Source of the DNA: Vibrio atypicus
GTDB taxonomy: Bacteria > Pseudomonadota > Gammaproteobacteria > Enterobacterales > Vibrionaceae
Direction: 5' to 3'
Length of the DNA stretch: 64,000 nucleotides
NCBI RefSeq assembly: GCF_009811315.1
Contig: NZ_BLID01000008.1
Location: 62,001 to 126,000, forward strand
Position numbers and translations under genes: made by a program. The notes beneath the pieces are model-generated. The model was not told where the DNA came from. It did not search any database and saw only the letters and a program-made list of their open reading frames with translations. This document shows, one piece after another, positions 49,617 to 59,141 of this stretch; position 1 is the stretch's first letter, and each line of letters opens with the position of its first letter.

Positions 49617-49656
49617 TTGATTATTCTTTGAGCTTCCTTCGGGAAGAGTGAATTAG

Positions 49657-49689
49657 AAACCCAATTATAGCGATATAGTTGGGTTTTTT
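49657..49689 (+). terminator. Terminator of the rpmB-rpmG operon
   Basis: Arms AAACCCAA / TTGGGTTT, extended by imperfect TATA pairs, then TTTTTT. Confidence 0.75.
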
Positions 49690-49887
49690 ATTATCTGTAA
49701 CAAAGTCGTCAATCCGGAATAGCGAACGAATTGTCCGGAATCTAAAACAGCGTGTGCATTAGCCAAATCTTGAGTCGCACTCGAGTCAGGATGCCAATCT
49801 TGTCGCTATGTAAGTTTTAACACACCTCGCCTCCATCCCCCTTTTCTGCTACTTTTGAGACTGTTAATAGCAGTGAAGAGATCAATC
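49690..49887. other. Intergenic region upstream of the 160-aa gene
   Basis: Nothing specific was seen beyond presumed promoter sequence. Confidence 0.35.
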
Positions 49888-50370
49888 ATGCGCGTTTCAC
49901 CAAGGCGTCGACGTCGTTGGAATAACATCCTGATCCTAGGCATTATTGCCTTTATTGGTTTACTTAACTTACCAACTTTGATTAAAACCTACTTAATTGA
50001 TGAGCCTGTTGTAGAGAGCGCTTATCCCTACCTATTGAACCCGTCAAAGGAGCTACAAGCTTTGCATTTCTCGACTTGGTCGTTAGAAAAGCAGCAAGGT
50101 CAGTGGACGAGTACTCTTGAATCTCATATTGCAGAAGCCGAGTTGGTTGGTCGATGGCAAGATCTAGTGGGTACCGAGGTTCCACAAGCAAATTTTGATA
50201 GCTTGAAGCCATCGCTTGGTGCCCCTAAGTCGATAGAAGTTTGGTATGTGGATCAAGAAGAACCGCAAAGGATCACTTATTATCAAACACCGCAATTTTT
50301 ACTGTTAAAAAACTGGCAAGACAAATGGATAGCCGTGTCAGTCGATAACCGTTACCTGATGCCAGAATGA
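49888..50370 (+). CDS. Conserved hypothetical membrane-anchored protein (160 aa)
   Basis: A basic start (M-R-V-S-P-R-R-R-R-R-W) precedes one membrane span (residues 14-32), with the remainder outside. Vibrio genomes have an uncharacterised gene of this kind between rpmG and mutM. The start at 49888 has GAAGAG upstream; a longer frame to 49855 is less likely. No function is known. Confidence 0.75.
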   Translation: MRVSPRRRRRWNNILILGIIAFIGLLNLPTLIKTYLIDEPVVESAYPYLLNPSKELQALHFSTWSLEKQQGQWTSTLESHIAEAELVGRWQDLVGTEVPQANFDSLKPSLGAPKSIEVWYVDQEEPQRITYYQTPQFLLLKNWQDKWIAVSVDNRYLMPE

Positions 50371-50398
50371 TTTAATTGAGTACCGATTAGGAAGACGA

Positions 50399-51208
50399 AT
50401 GCCTGAATTACCAGAAGTCGAAGTGAGTCGAATGGGGATATCGCCTCATCTTGTAGGAGAAAAGATCGCGAAACTGACTTTTCGTACCCCAAAGCTACGT
50501 TGGGATATTCCTCTAGAGCTGAAGCAAATAGAAGGTCAAGTGATCAGAGGTGTTCATCGCCGTGCTAAGTATCTGTTAATTGAAACAGATGTGGGTAGTG
50601 CGATTGTACATTTGGGTATGTCAGGCTCTTTGCGCGTACTCGACGCAGAGATTGCGCCAAGTAAGCATGATCATGTTGACTTGAAACTCGAAAATGGCAA
50701 GGTCCTGCGTTATAACGATCCACGACGCTTTGGCGCTTGGCTATGGACAGAAGATGGCGATCATTCGGTCCTTAATAATTCGGGGCCCGAGCCGCTTACC
50801 GATGAATTCAGCGCTAACTATATAGCGAGTAAAGCGGTCAATAAGCGAGTGGCAGTGAAACAGTTCATCATGGACAACAAGATTGTGGTTGGGGTGGGGA
50901 ATATCTATGCCAATGAGTCATTGTTTAGCGCACGTATTCATCCAACAAAACCGGCAGGACAGTTAACTGAGCAAGAGTGGTCACTGTTAGTGGCTGAAAT
51001 TAAGCTAGTTTTGGATACTGCGATCAAGCAGGGTGGTACAACCTTGAAAGACTTTTCTCAAGCCGACGGTAAGCCTGGGTACTTTGCTCAAGAGCTACAA
51101 GTGTATGGAAAAAAAGGTGAACCTTGTCTGGTGTGTGGCGGTCCAATTGAAGAATTAAAGATTGGTCAGAGAAATACTTTTTTCTGTTCTGATTGCCAGA
51201 AAATGTAG
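50399..51208 (+). CDS. mutM: Formamidopyrimidine-DNA glycosylase
   Basis: The 269-aa base excision repair enzyme removes 8-oxoguanine. After Met removal the catalytic P-E-L-P-E-V-E-V start is present, with the conserved K-F-like and H2TH parts and the C-terminal zinc finger C-L-V-C ... C-S-D-C. It is complete. AGGAAG precedes the ATG. Confidence 0.96.
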   Translation: MPELPEVEVSRMGISPHLVGEKIAKLTFRTPKLRWDIPLELKQIEGQVIRGVHRRAKYLLIETDVGSAIVHLGMSGSLRVLDAEIAPSKHDHVDLKLENGKVLRYNDPRRFGAWLWTEDGDHSVLNNSGPEPLTDEFSANYIASKAVNKRVAVKQFIMDNKIVVGVGNIYANESLFSARIHPTKPAGQLTEQEWSLLVAEIKLVLDTAIKQGGTTLKDFSQADGKPGYFAQELQVYGKKGEPCLVCGGPIEELKIGQRNTFFCSDCQKM

Positions 51209-51385
51209 CAGACTCACTAGTCGTCTTTAGTTACGTTCTTGATGATGTTCAGCCAATGTTCATCTACTTTCGCCTATCCTACGCTTGAGCTAATAGTGTA
51301 GAATATAGCCCCTTTTCGCGGTAAGCCGTCCATTGTTATTAGTGACGACTTATCTAAAGTGATTTTTGTACATAAGGTACCTTCC

Positions 51386-52420
51386 ATGACAGAGCTTTCA
51401 TCTGCGGTAACTTGCCCACATTGTGGACCTTCAACAGAGAGTGAATCTGATATTCTGCTATCTGTGCTTGTTCCATATTTTAATGAAGAAGAGGTGCTAC
51501 CTGCTTTTCATGACAGATTGATGCCTATTTTAGAAGGGATCGATGGGCATTGTGAAGTTATCTACATTGATGATGGCAGTAGCGACAAAAGCCAAAGCAT
51601 CGTTGCTGATTTTGAAAGTGAGCATAGTACGATTGTGAGTTTAAACCTGAGCCGAAACTTCGGTAAGGAAGCCGCGATGAGTGCAGGTTTAGAGTACAGT
51701 CGCGGTCAAGTGGTGACAATCCTTGATGCCGATTTGCAAGATCCGCCCGAGCTATTGCCTGAAATGTTAGACAAGTGGCGCGAAGGCTTCGATGTGGTCA
51801 ACATGCAGCGTAAAGAGCGTCACGGTGAAACTTGGATGAAGCAGAAGTCAGCGGCATGGTTCTATCGCTTGATGAACTCTGTGTCGCAAATGGATGTTCC
51901 TGAAAATGTGGGTGACTTCCGCCTACTAAGCCGCCGCGTGGTTGAACATATTAATCAGCTTCCAGAGCGTAATCGTTACATGAAGGGGTTATTCTCTTGG
52001 CCTGGCTTTAACACTACAACGCTTCAATTTGAACGAGACCCTCGCTTAGTCGGTGAAACGAAGTGGAACTACTTAAAATTGGTCGGTTTGGCGATTGATG
52101 GTATTTCATCATTCTCGATTCGTCCGCTACGTCTAGCGACCTTGCTGGGTGCTTTGATGGCAGTTGTTGCCTTCCTTTATGGTTTTATCATTATCTGCAA
52201 AACGGTTTTCTTAGGCGAACCGGTCGTGGGTTACCCATCAATGATGGTTGTACAGTTAGGTTTAGGTGGTATTCAGCTATTGTGTATTGGCCTTATGGGT
52301 GAATATATTGGCCGAATCTTCATTGAGACAAAACGTCGTCCACTGTTTATTGTGCAATCGAATATCGAAAAACAAGCAAAAAAAGCATCACTGCAAAATA
52401 ATCAAACTGAGGATAAATAA
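51386..52420 (+). CDS. Membrane glycosyltransferase, GtrB/ArnC-like (GT2)
   Basis: The 344-aa enzyme has a dolichol-phosphate-mannose-synthase-like GT2 domain (V-P-Y-F-N-E-E-E, Y-I-D-D-G-S-S-D, D-A-D-L-Q-D-P-P) and two C-terminal membrane spans (about residues 250-310). Such enzymes load a sugar onto undecaprenyl phosphate. With a GT39 (ArnT-like) enzyme and a GtrA flippase in the same operon, it makes the classic three-part system that decorates lipid A or O antigen in the periplasm. The start at 51386 follows AAGG; a GTG at 51359 is the alternative. Confidence 0.85.
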   Translation: MTELSSAVTCPHCGPSTESESDILLSVLVPYFNEEEVLPAFHDRLMPILEGIDGHCEVIYIDDGSSDKSQSIVADFESEHSTIVSLNLSRNFGKEAAMSAGLEYSRGQVVTILDADLQDPPELLPEMLDKWREGFDVVNMQRKERHGETWMKQKSAAWFYRLMNSVSQMDVPENVGDFRLLSRRVVEHINQLPERNRYMKGLFSWPGFNTTTLQFERDPRLVGETKWNYLKLVGLAIDGISSFSIRPLRLATLLGALMAVVAFLYGFIIICKTVFLGEPVVGYPSMMVVQLGLGGIQLLCIGLMGEYIGRIFIETKRRPLFIVQSNIEKQAKKASLQNNQTEDK

Positions 52421-52422
52421 CA

Positions 52423-53856
52423 GTGAATATTAAGATCACAGCTAAGCACCTTTGGGGTTTATTGGCTGTCGCATTATTATTGCGCCTGATTTCTTTGGGT
52501 CTTTACCCTCTAATGGATACTACTGAAGCACGCTATGGTGAAATGGCGCGTCTTATGGTGGAGACAGGTAACTGGTTAACTCCTCAATTTGATTACGGTG
52601 TTCCTTTTTGGGGTAAACCGCCACTATTTACTTGGATGAGTGCAACAGGTGTAGAACTGTTTGGCTTGAGCGAATTCTCATTACGTGCGCCGCATTGGTT
52701 AGCAAGCGTATTGGTTATCGGTTTGATCGGCTATGTAGCAAAACGCGAAGGCTTCAATTGGTTGGTTGCATCGATAGTGCTGGCAACCTGTGGCATTTTC
52801 TCGATTGCTGCTGGCGCGGTTATGACGGATATGGCGCTGACACTAGGTATGGCGATGGCGATGGTAGGCTTTTACTACTGTTGGCTTGAGAAAGAAAAAG
52901 GTGGCATCAAGGATACTTGGGGTTACTTTGCCTTTGCTGGTCTTGCTATTGGTCTATTAGCTAAGGGCCCTGTAGTGATCGTGATTATGGGGCTAGCGGT
53001 GTTCCCATGGTTAGTGCTGCAACATGGTCTTATCGGTGCTTTTGTTCAACTTTGGCAACGTTTTCCTATCGTTAAGGGCTTGATTCTGATGCTAGTCATC
53101 GCTCTACCTTGGTATATCCTAGCAGAGCGTGCGACACCAGGCTTTATCGATTACTTTATTGTTGGTGAGCACTTCAAGCGATTCGTTGTGAGTGGTTGGG
53201 AAGGTGATCTTTACGGCAGTGCTCATGATGAACCTCGCGGTATGATTTGGTTGTTCTGGTTACAAAGTGCAGCGCCATGGTCGATTGCACTACCAATTTT
53301 AGCTTGGTTCCGTCGTGATCGTATCAAAGAAACTAATCAATCGAATAAAGGCCTATTTTCGTTTGCGATTTTCTGGCTAATCTCTCCGCTGCTGATGTTT
53401 ACTATGTCAGGTAACATTCTGCCTGCTTATGTACTTCCTGGTATTCCTGCGCTGGGTATCATTGCTGCAATCATGGTAGTCGAGAAGGATTGGAAATGGT
53501 TCAGTGTTGTATCGCTAATCTTGCCAATTGTTCTGCTTATTGCACTGATTCTGTTGAATACTGGAATGGAAAATAATAAGAGTGATCGTGTGTTCTTTGA
53601 ATCACAGTCAGAACAACTGGATACTTATTATGCACGTAGTCGTCCTTTCTCTGGGCAATATTACAGCTCAGGCAAAGCGATCAAAGTAACGACACCTGAA
53701 GAGATCAAAGCGGATGAGTTTTACTTGATTGGCCGCGAGCGCCACATGCAAGGCTTCTTAGGCAGTGACAAGCTTGAGTGTCAATTGCAGTTAGAACCGG
53801 TGGGCTCTCGTCGTTCCATGTATCGTTGTAGCACCGTTAGCAATGAAGCTAATTAA
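52423..53856 (+). CDS. ArnT-like glycosyltransferase (GT39/PMT family)
   Basis: The 477-aa membrane enzyme has about 11 spans and the family start D-T-T-E-A-R-Y-G-E-M-A-R-L-M (the conserved acidic residue in the first periplasmic loop, residues 29-44) followed by P-F-W-G-K-P-P-L. It transfers a sugar from undecaprenyl phosphate to a lipid or protein acceptor in the periplasm. The GTG start at 52423 is 2 bp after the GT2 stop. The acceptor is unknown; lipid A is the usual one for ArnT. Confidence 0.85.
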   Translation: MNIKITAKHLWGLLAVALLLRLISLGLYPLMDTTEARYGEMARLMVETGNWLTPQFDYGVPFWGKPPLFTWMSATGVELFGLSEFSLRAPHWLASVLVIGLIGYVAKREGFNWLVASIVLATCGIFSIAAGAVMTDMALTLGMAMAMVGFYYCWLEKEKGGIKDTWGYFAFAGLAIGLLAKGPVVIVIMGLAVFPWLVLQHGLIGAFVQLWQRFPIVKGLILMLVIALPWYILAERATPGFIDYFIVGEHFKRFVVSGWEGDLYGSAHDEPRGMIWLFWLQSAAPWSIALPILAWFRRDRIKETNQSNKGLFSFAIFWLISPLLMFTMSGNILPAYVLPGIPALGIIAAIMVVEKDWKWFSVVSLILPIVLLIALILLNTGMENNKSDRVFFESQSEQLDTYYARSRPFSGQYYSSGKAIKVTTPEEIKADEFYLIGRERHMQGFLGSDKLECQLQLEPVGSRRSMYRCSTVSNEAN

Positions 53857-54232
53857 GTTCGCATTTGTTGGAGGCATCGGCTTTATCGTCGATACCTCCA
53901 TCTTTACGCTTTGCCTTCATTTACTCGAGTGGCCGTTGATGTCATCTCGTGTCATCGCATTTTTCTGCGCCGCCACTTCAACTTGGTTAGGTAATCGCTA
54001 CTTAACCTTCTCAGATACTTCTCAACAAGGTTCTAAACGAAAACAGTGGTTGAAGTTTATGACTTCGGCATGTATTTCGGCGATCCCGAATTTCATCATC
54101 TTCAAATTATCGTTAGAGTTTTTAGGGAGTGAGGGCATTTGGGCGTATGTCGCTTTAGTTCTTGGTATTCTTATCGGTATGATCAGTAATTATTTACTTA
54201 GCGATAAGTGGGTTTTTAAGGCAAAACCTTAA
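53843..54232 (+). CDS. GtrA-family flippase
   Basis: A 129-aa protein with four membrane spans and the GtrA start F-A-F-V-G-G-I-G-F-I-V-D-T (residues 6-18). It would flip the undecaprenyl-linked sugar. It overlaps the ArnT-like gene by 14 bp. Confidence 0.85.
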   Translation: MKLIKFAFVGGIGFIVDTSIFTLCLHLLEWPLMSSRVIAFFCAATSTWLGNRYLTFSDTSQQGSKRKQWLKFMTSACISAIPNFIIFKLSLEFLGSEGIWAYVALVLGILIGMISNYLLSDKWVFKAKP

Positions 54233-54260
54233 TCTTTATAACGCGTCAAAATGGGAAATT

Positions 54261-56240
54261 ATGGTCTCTTTTCAGCATAACTACCGTCTCTTAATTCGAA
54301 TTGTCCTGTTCGTTAATTTTGCTGCTATTGCTTTGCTAGCTGTTTCTAGAGGTATCTTTTTCTCTTTAGCTGTTGAGCCTGAACGTTTAACGGGTCTTAG
54401 TAGTGATGTGATACGCGCATTTTGGGTTGGGGCCAGATTTGACGCTAAAATCGCTTTTATTGGCTTTGCCCCTCTATTTTTAAGTGGCCTGATACTGGCA
54501 AAAACGCGTTTCTTTACTTGGTGGAAATCTGCAACTCCGTGGTATAGCGCTGTTATCTTCTTTTTGCTGTGTGGTTTTTCGATCGCCAATTATTACTATT
54601 TCGTGACGTACGGCAGTTATATCGATGTTTTTGTCTTTGGTTTATTCGATGATGACACCAAAGCAGTACTGGATAATGCTTGGGAAGATTACCCAATTTT
54701 ACGCTCTTTCTTTACTGCGGTTGCTGTTGGTGGTTTGAGCTTTATTACGACCCGGAAATTGCTTGGGCGCAGCCTTCATTGGTCTTGGCCGAAACGTCAT
54801 TGGGCTATGACGACACTTTCTGTCGTTGTAGCCATTGTGCTGTATGTGATCGTCGCTCGAGGTTCTATTGGAAGCCTGCCACTTAAACGTTACCACGCCA
54901 ATGTTTCGCAATATAAGCCGCTTAATATTGTTACCCCAAATGCTTTTATGGCACTAAGTTGGGCTAACGGTGATTATAAGAAGCAGGCCAAATTCGCTCC
55001 TATTGCTGAACAAGCCGTAACAGATCAGATGATGAAAATGCTTGGACAGCCGACTCCTGAATACCACACCGAAAAAAATCCATACTTGGCTGATAACCCT
55101 CCTCATGTTGTGATGGCACTAATGGAAGGGCTAGGAACCAACGTTCTGATTGAAGATGACGCGCAGCAAAATGATCTATTGGGCAGCTTACGTGATGCTT
55201 TTGCGGAAGACTTTGTCTTTGAGCGCTTTATGGCAGGTACAACGGCGACCATTGATAGCATCGTTATGATGTTGTTCCATAGTGATATTCCAACCATCAG
55301 TCACTCAGGTGCTCAAAAAGTGGCATTACCAAGTTCTGCTGTCTTGCCTTATAAGCGAGCAGGTTATGAGGTGGTGTTCATTTACGGTGGTAACAGTATG
55401 TGGCGAAACTTAGCCAATTACTTACCCATTCAAGGCTTTGATGCGGTTTACGATGAAAACAGCATTAAAGCGGCTTTTCCAGAAGCAAAAGAACATGCAG
55501 ATACCTGGGGAGTAGCCGATGAATATACATTTAATTTTGCTCGTAAATTGCTTGATGAAGCAACCAAACCGACACTCATCTACATCATGACAGTGACCAA
55601 CCATTCACCGTATCGTCCGCCTAGTGATTATCAGCCTAAGCCGACATTGGCGAGTGAGCGCTTGAAGGATGTGATTGGTAGTATTGCTGGTCAAGAGACA
55701 GAAATGCTTGAAGCGTATCAGTACGCGAATGATGCTCTGGGCAATTTTATCCTTGATATCAAAGGCTCAAATCTAGCGAAGAAAACTTTGATTGCCGCAT
55801 CAGGGGATCACCGTGTTCGCTCTATTTCGACTAAGAATCTTGATGAATTCGCGGTGAGTTACGCAGTGCCGTTTTACCTTTATGTTCCAGATGAAATCTT
55901 AGCGCAGACTGACTACCAGTATCAGCCTGAAAGGATTGGCTCTCATAGAGATATTTTCCCAACACTGTACAGTTTTAGTCTCTCTGATCAAAGTTATATC
56001 AGCTTAGGTGGAGAGAACATTTTGTCGACTGGTGGCGTGAGCAATCGTGGTTATAACAAAGTACGCAGTATTAATCAGTGGGGTGCATACGAGAATGGTA
56101 ACCCTAGGCGACTTTACTCTTGGGAAGATGGTGTTATGACAGAGTCGACCCCTACGGAAAACCCTGAGGCTGACTGGGCAAGTGAATATCACAAATTGCA
56201 GAACTACTATTTGCGCTCTCAGGTCGCAGGCAATAAATAG
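54261..56240 (+). CDS. LTA synthase-like sulfatase-fold phosphotransferase
   Basis: The 659-aa protein has five N-terminal membrane spans (up to about residue 200) and a periplasmic alkaline-phosphatase-fold domain. The catalytic Thr region is A-G-T-T-A-T-I-D-S, and the metal ligands are in G-D-H-R near residue 517. Members transfer phosphoglycerol or phosphoethanolamine to glycans or lipids. It follows the GtrA gene by 28 bp and precedes a YrbL-family gene by 8 bp, so it is part of the membrane-glycan operon. The donor and acceptor are not readable. Confidence 0.8.
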   Translation: MVSFQHNYRLLIRIVLFVNFAAIALLAVSRGIFFSLAVEPERLTGLSSDVIRAFWVGARFDAKIAFIGFAPLFLSGLILAKTRFFTWWKSATPWYSAVIFFLLCGFSIANYYYFVTYGSYIDVFVFGLFDDDTKAVLDNAWEDYPILRSFFTAVAVGGLSFITTRKLLGRSLHWSWPKRHWAMTTLSVVVAIVLYVIVARGSIGSLPLKRYHANVSQYKPLNIVTPNAFMALSWANGDYKKQAKFAPIAEQAVTDQMMKMLGQPTPEYHTEKNPYLADNPPHVVMALMEGLGTNVLIEDDAQQNDLLGSLRDAFAEDFVFERFMAGTTATIDSIVMMLFHSDIPTISHSGAQKVALPSSAVLPYKRAGYEVVFIYGGNSMWRNLANYLPIQGFDAVYDENSIKAAFPEAKEHADTWGVADEYTFNFARKLLDEATKPTLIYIMTVTNHSPYRPPSDYQPKPTLASERLKDVIGSIAGQETEMLEAYQYANDALGNFILDIKGSNLAKKTLIAASGDHRVRSISTKNLDEFAVSYAVPFYLYVPDEILAQTDYQYQPERIGSHRDIFPTLYSFSLSDQSYISLGGENILSTGGVSNRGYNKVRSINQWGAYENGNPRRLYSWEDGVMTESTPTENPEADWASEYHKLQNYYLRSQVAGNK

Positions 56241-56248
56241 GGCACTCG

Positions 56249-56797
56249 ATGCAAAATAGTATAGATCTGGCTAGTGCGAAGATCATTGGTAAAGGCTCGG
56301 AACGAATTTGCTATCAACATCCGGATGACCACAATCTTTGTATTAAGGTACGTTATCGAGTTAAGCGTTCACGTGACGAAAGTGAACGTGAATACGATTA
56401 CGCGAAAAGGTTAAAGAATCCTAATTTGGCTCCTTATGCATTACCTTTAGAATGGGTAGAGACCTCTGAGGGAAAGGGGCTCGTTTTTCCTCTGATTCGT
56501 GATGATGACGGCCAGTTGTCTCAATCGCTATCGAAAGTTGAAGATAAATCTCAGCTTGCCGCGCTGTTTGATGAGTTTGCTCAGAGTGTGTTGGATAATC
56601 GGTTGTCCGTGACAGATTTGCGTTTGCAGAATCTTGTGCTTCAGAAAGTGGCAGGCCAGCAACGGATTATCATGATTGATGGTTATGGGTTTACGAATGA
56701 TTTTTTAAAAAATGTTTTTCGTATTACGTCACTCGTCACCCATATTCAAACCAAGCGTCGTTTGGATAAGTTTAGAAGGAATTACATCAATGATTGA
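56249..56797 (+). CDS. YrbL-PhoP_reg family protein, second copy
   Basis: The 182-aa protein has the same family start as the copy at 45498 (I-G-K-G-S-E-R-I-C-Y-Q-H-P-D-D, then C-I-K-V-R) and L-R-L-Q-N-L-V-L and I-D-G-Y-G elements. The ATG is 8 bp after the sulfatase-like gene; its end overlaps the acyltransferase start by 8 bp. It is part of a membrane-glycan operon, which supports a role tied to envelope sugars. Function is unproven. Confidence 0.75.
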   Translation: MQNSIDLASAKIIGKGSERICYQHPDDHNLCIKVRYRVKRSRDESEREYDYAKRLKNPNLAPYALPLEWVETSEGKGLVFPLIRDDDGQLSQSLSKVEDKSQLAALFDEFAQSVLDNRLSVTDLRLQNLVLQKVAGQQRIIMIDGYGFTNDFLKNVFRITSLVTHIQTKRRLDKFRRNYIND

Positions 56798-57545
56798 AAC
56801 CAGTGAGTTGAAAAGATACATCACTAAATACCCGGAGTCGTTTGGTAAGGGAATGAGTCAATTTACACTCTTCTTAAAGATGGTGACGGGCATATTTCGT
56901 AATCAGGTATTGTTCATTAAAGGCGCAAAAGGCAATAAAGTTTCAATTGGCAAGACCAAGCACCGATCTCGAATTGTCATTAAGTTTGATAAGAAAGCCA
57001 CTGGCAACAGAGTTGTTATTGGCAACAACTTCAATGGTAATGTGAATGTTTTGGTAAAAGGTAAGAACAGTACTCTGTATATTGGTGATGATGCTGTGAT
57101 TAAAAAGAGCAAATTCTCTCTATTGAGGGATGACTCTGTGTTTGCTGTTGGAGATCATGTAGGGATTCGTGCTGGCGCCAATATTAAGTCTTATGGTCAA
57201 TTGGTGCTTGGTGATGATGCCATGTTGTCTGCGAACATTCTGATTCAAGAATATGATGGCCACCCAATTTTTGATCACCAAGGAAATGAAATTAACAACC
57301 GAAATACCGGTGTGTTTGTTGGGCCACATGTTTGGCTTTGTCGAGACGTTAAAATCATTAAAGGTGTCACCATAGGTAAAGGCTCTATTATTGGTGCTTT
57401 CAGTACTCTGACGAAAAGTGTCCCAGCGGATGCTATTGCAGTGGGCATTCCGGCAAAATTGGTGAAAGAGGGGGGAGTGTATTGGTCAAGAAACCATTCA
57501 GAAAAAGAACTCTCCAAAGCGAAAGTTTTCTTTAACGGTGAATAG
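56790..57545 (+). CDS. Left-handed beta-helix acyltransferase (WbbJ-like)
   Basis: The 251-aa protein is built of hexapeptide repeats (I-G-K-T-K-H, V-I-G-N-N-F, G-V-T-I-G-K-G-S-I-I-G-A) with the active-site His region in Y-D-G-H-P and the C-terminal G-I-P-A-K-L-V. Such enzymes O-acetylate sugars. The start at 56790 is chosen because AGAAGGA lies 9 nt upstream and it overlaps the YrbL gene (ATGATTGA). A longer in-frame start at 56712 lies inside that gene. Last gene of the operon. Confidence 0.8.
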   Translation: MIETSELKRYITKYPESFGKGMSQFTLFLKMVTGIFRNQVLFIKGAKGNKVSIGKTKHRSRIVIKFDKKATGNRVVIGNNFNGNVNVLVKGKNSTLYIGDDAVIKKSKFSLLRDDSVFAVGDHVGIRAGANIKSYGQLVLGDDAMLSANILIQEYDGHPIFDHQGNEINNRNTGVFVGPHVWLCRDVKIIKGVTIGKGSIIGAFSTLTKSVPADAIAVGIPAKLVKEGGVYWSRNHSEKELSKAKVFFNGE

Positions 57546-57558
57546 CGATTTTGTTGTA

Positions 57559-57588
57559 AAGGCTACCATAGGGTAGCCTTTTATTTTT
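57559..57588. terminator. Terminator between the glycan operon and coaD
   Basis: AAGGCTACC and GGTAGCCTT pair around ATAG, followed by a T-rich tract. Confidence 0.75.
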
Positions 57589-57593
57589 CTGTT

Positions 57594-58067
57594 CTATTTG
57601 TTGCGCAGTTTTTGTGCAACATACGGATGAACAAAATCATCGACGGCTCCACCATGTAGCGCTACTTCTCGAACAATGGTCGAGGACAAAAATGCATACT
57701 TTTCATTCGGTGGTAGGAACAAGCTTTCTATTTCTGGCATCAGCTTCTGATACATGGTCGATAAGCCAAGTTCATACTCAAAGTCGATGGTGGTACGTAA
57801 ACCACGAATCAAAATATTGGCATTTTCTGCTTTGGCAAAATCAACCAGCAACCCAGAGAAACCTTTTACAATAATGTTTGGGTGGCTTTTGAATACCTCA
57901 CGAACCATGTCGATACGCTCATCCAAAGTAAACAATGTATTCTTTCTTGGGCTTTCAGCGACAGCCACCGTCACTTGATGGAACATCTTAGATGCACGCT
58001 GAATGATATCCACGTGGCCGTTGGTGATAGGATCAAAGGTCCCAGGATAGATAACGTTAGTGTTCAT
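57594..58067 (-). CDS. coaD: Phosphopantetheine adenylyltransferase
   Basis: The 157-aa enzyme makes dephospho-CoA. It has the nucleotidyltransferase start Y-P-G-T-F-D-P-I-T-N-G-H-V-D (residues 6-19) and the I-S-S-T-like S-S-T-I-V-R-E motif near 127-133. The start at 58067 gives the normal length. The gene is near mutM in many gammaproteobacteria; here the glycan locus lies between them. Confidence 0.95.
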   Translation of the reverse strand: MNTNVIYPGTFDPITNGHVDIIQRASKMFHQVTVAVAESPRKNTLFTLDERIDMVREVFKSHPNIIVKGFSGLLVDFAKAENANILIRGLRTTIDFEYELGLSTMYQKLMPEIESLFLPPNEKYAFLSSTIVREVALHGGAVDDFVHPYVAQKLRNK

Positions 58068-58115
58068 TTTATTGTATAGTTCTGGCGTTGGTAGAGAGTA
58101 TGAACTGGTTATTAT

Positions 58116-59138
58116 ATGACAGATAGAACCCTTATACACATAAACTTAGCATCTGGTTTTGGTGGCGGTGAGGTGCAAACCTTAAATTTAATTGAGCAGC
58201 TATCCGGCTATCACCAGTTGATTGTGTGTAAAAAAGGTCGTGAGTTTGAACAGAAAGCTCGTGAGTTAGGGGAAGCCAAAACGGACATAAAAGTGGCCAC
58301 GTTTTGGTCGGCTTTTTACTGCGTATTAATGAAGAAGAATGTCGTCATTCATGCTCATGATGGCCGGGGAGCTCACTTAGCTCGGCTGCTCGCCTTATTC
58401 TCTGGTAAAAAGTATCTAATCTCACGAAGAGTTGATAAGCCACTAAAGGGAAAACTATCTGAGCAAACTTATCGAGGCGCAGGTGCTTTGGTAGCCGTTA
58501 GTCAGAAAGTAGCCGCTAATCTACATGAGCTCAATAATAATATCTCTGTCATCCATGATAGCTACTCCCACTTACCAAGTAGCCAGAGTGTCGATGAACG
58601 TTTGGCTGAGTTAAACGATAAATTTGTCGTCACACAATTGGGTAGCTTACTCGATATCAAGAATGTCCCTTTTACGATTGAGTTGGCTAAACAGGTAGAG
58701 CATTCGCACCCTCACGTTCACTTTTTAATTGTCGGTAAGGGAAAAGAGGAATTGAGTTTGAAAGAGCAGGCTAAAGAGCTTTCAAACGTGACATTTTTTG
58801 GTTTCACGCCTTATGTCGCTTCAATTCTTGAGCGAACTCAGCTTTTGATCATGCCATCAAAGAGTGAAGGGCTTGGTTCTGCCGTGCTGGAAGCTTATCA
58901 GCATAATAAGCCTGTAATGACCTCTAAATCAGGAGGCCTTCCTGAAATCGTTCAGCACGGTCAAACGGGGTATTTAGTTGATATTGATAATACTGAACAA
59001 GCAAAAGCGTATTTAGTGGATCTGGTGAATGATAGAGCTTTGTATGAAAGGTTGCAGGAGAATATTGGTCAGATTAAGCATCAATATAGTCCGCAAAGTA
59101 TGGCTACGAACTATATTGAGTGTTATCAGAAGCTTTAG
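58116..59138 (+). CDS. Glycosyltransferase family 4 (LPS core)
   Basis: The 340-aa GT-B enzyme has the start H-I-N-L-A-S-G-F-G-G-G-E-V-Q-T-L and the donor-site block P-S-K-S-E-G-L-G-S-A-V-L-E-A (about 248-261, the E-x7-E motif). It is a predicted LPS core sugar transferase by context with the waaE-like and heptosyltransferase genes that follow on the other strand. No strong ribosome binding site is seen ahead of the ATG at 58116. Sugar specificity unknown. Confidence 0.8.
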   Translation: MTDRTLIHINLASGFGGGEVQTLNLIEQLSGYHQLIVCKKGREFEQKARELGEAKTDIKVATFWSAFYCVLMKKNVVIHAHDGRGAHLARLLALFSGKKYLISRRVDKPLKGKLSEQTYRGAGALVAVSQKVAANLHELNNNISVIHDSYSHLPSSQSVDERLAELNDKFVVTQLGSLLDIKNVPFTIELAKQVEHSHPHVHFLIVGKGKEELSLKEQAKELSNVTFFGFTPYVASILERTQLLIMPSKSEGLGSAVLEAYQHNKPVMTSKSGGLPEIVQHGQTGYLVDIDNTEQAKAYLVDLVNDRALYERLQENIGQIKHQYSPQSMATNYIECYQKL

Positions 59139-59141
59139 TGT

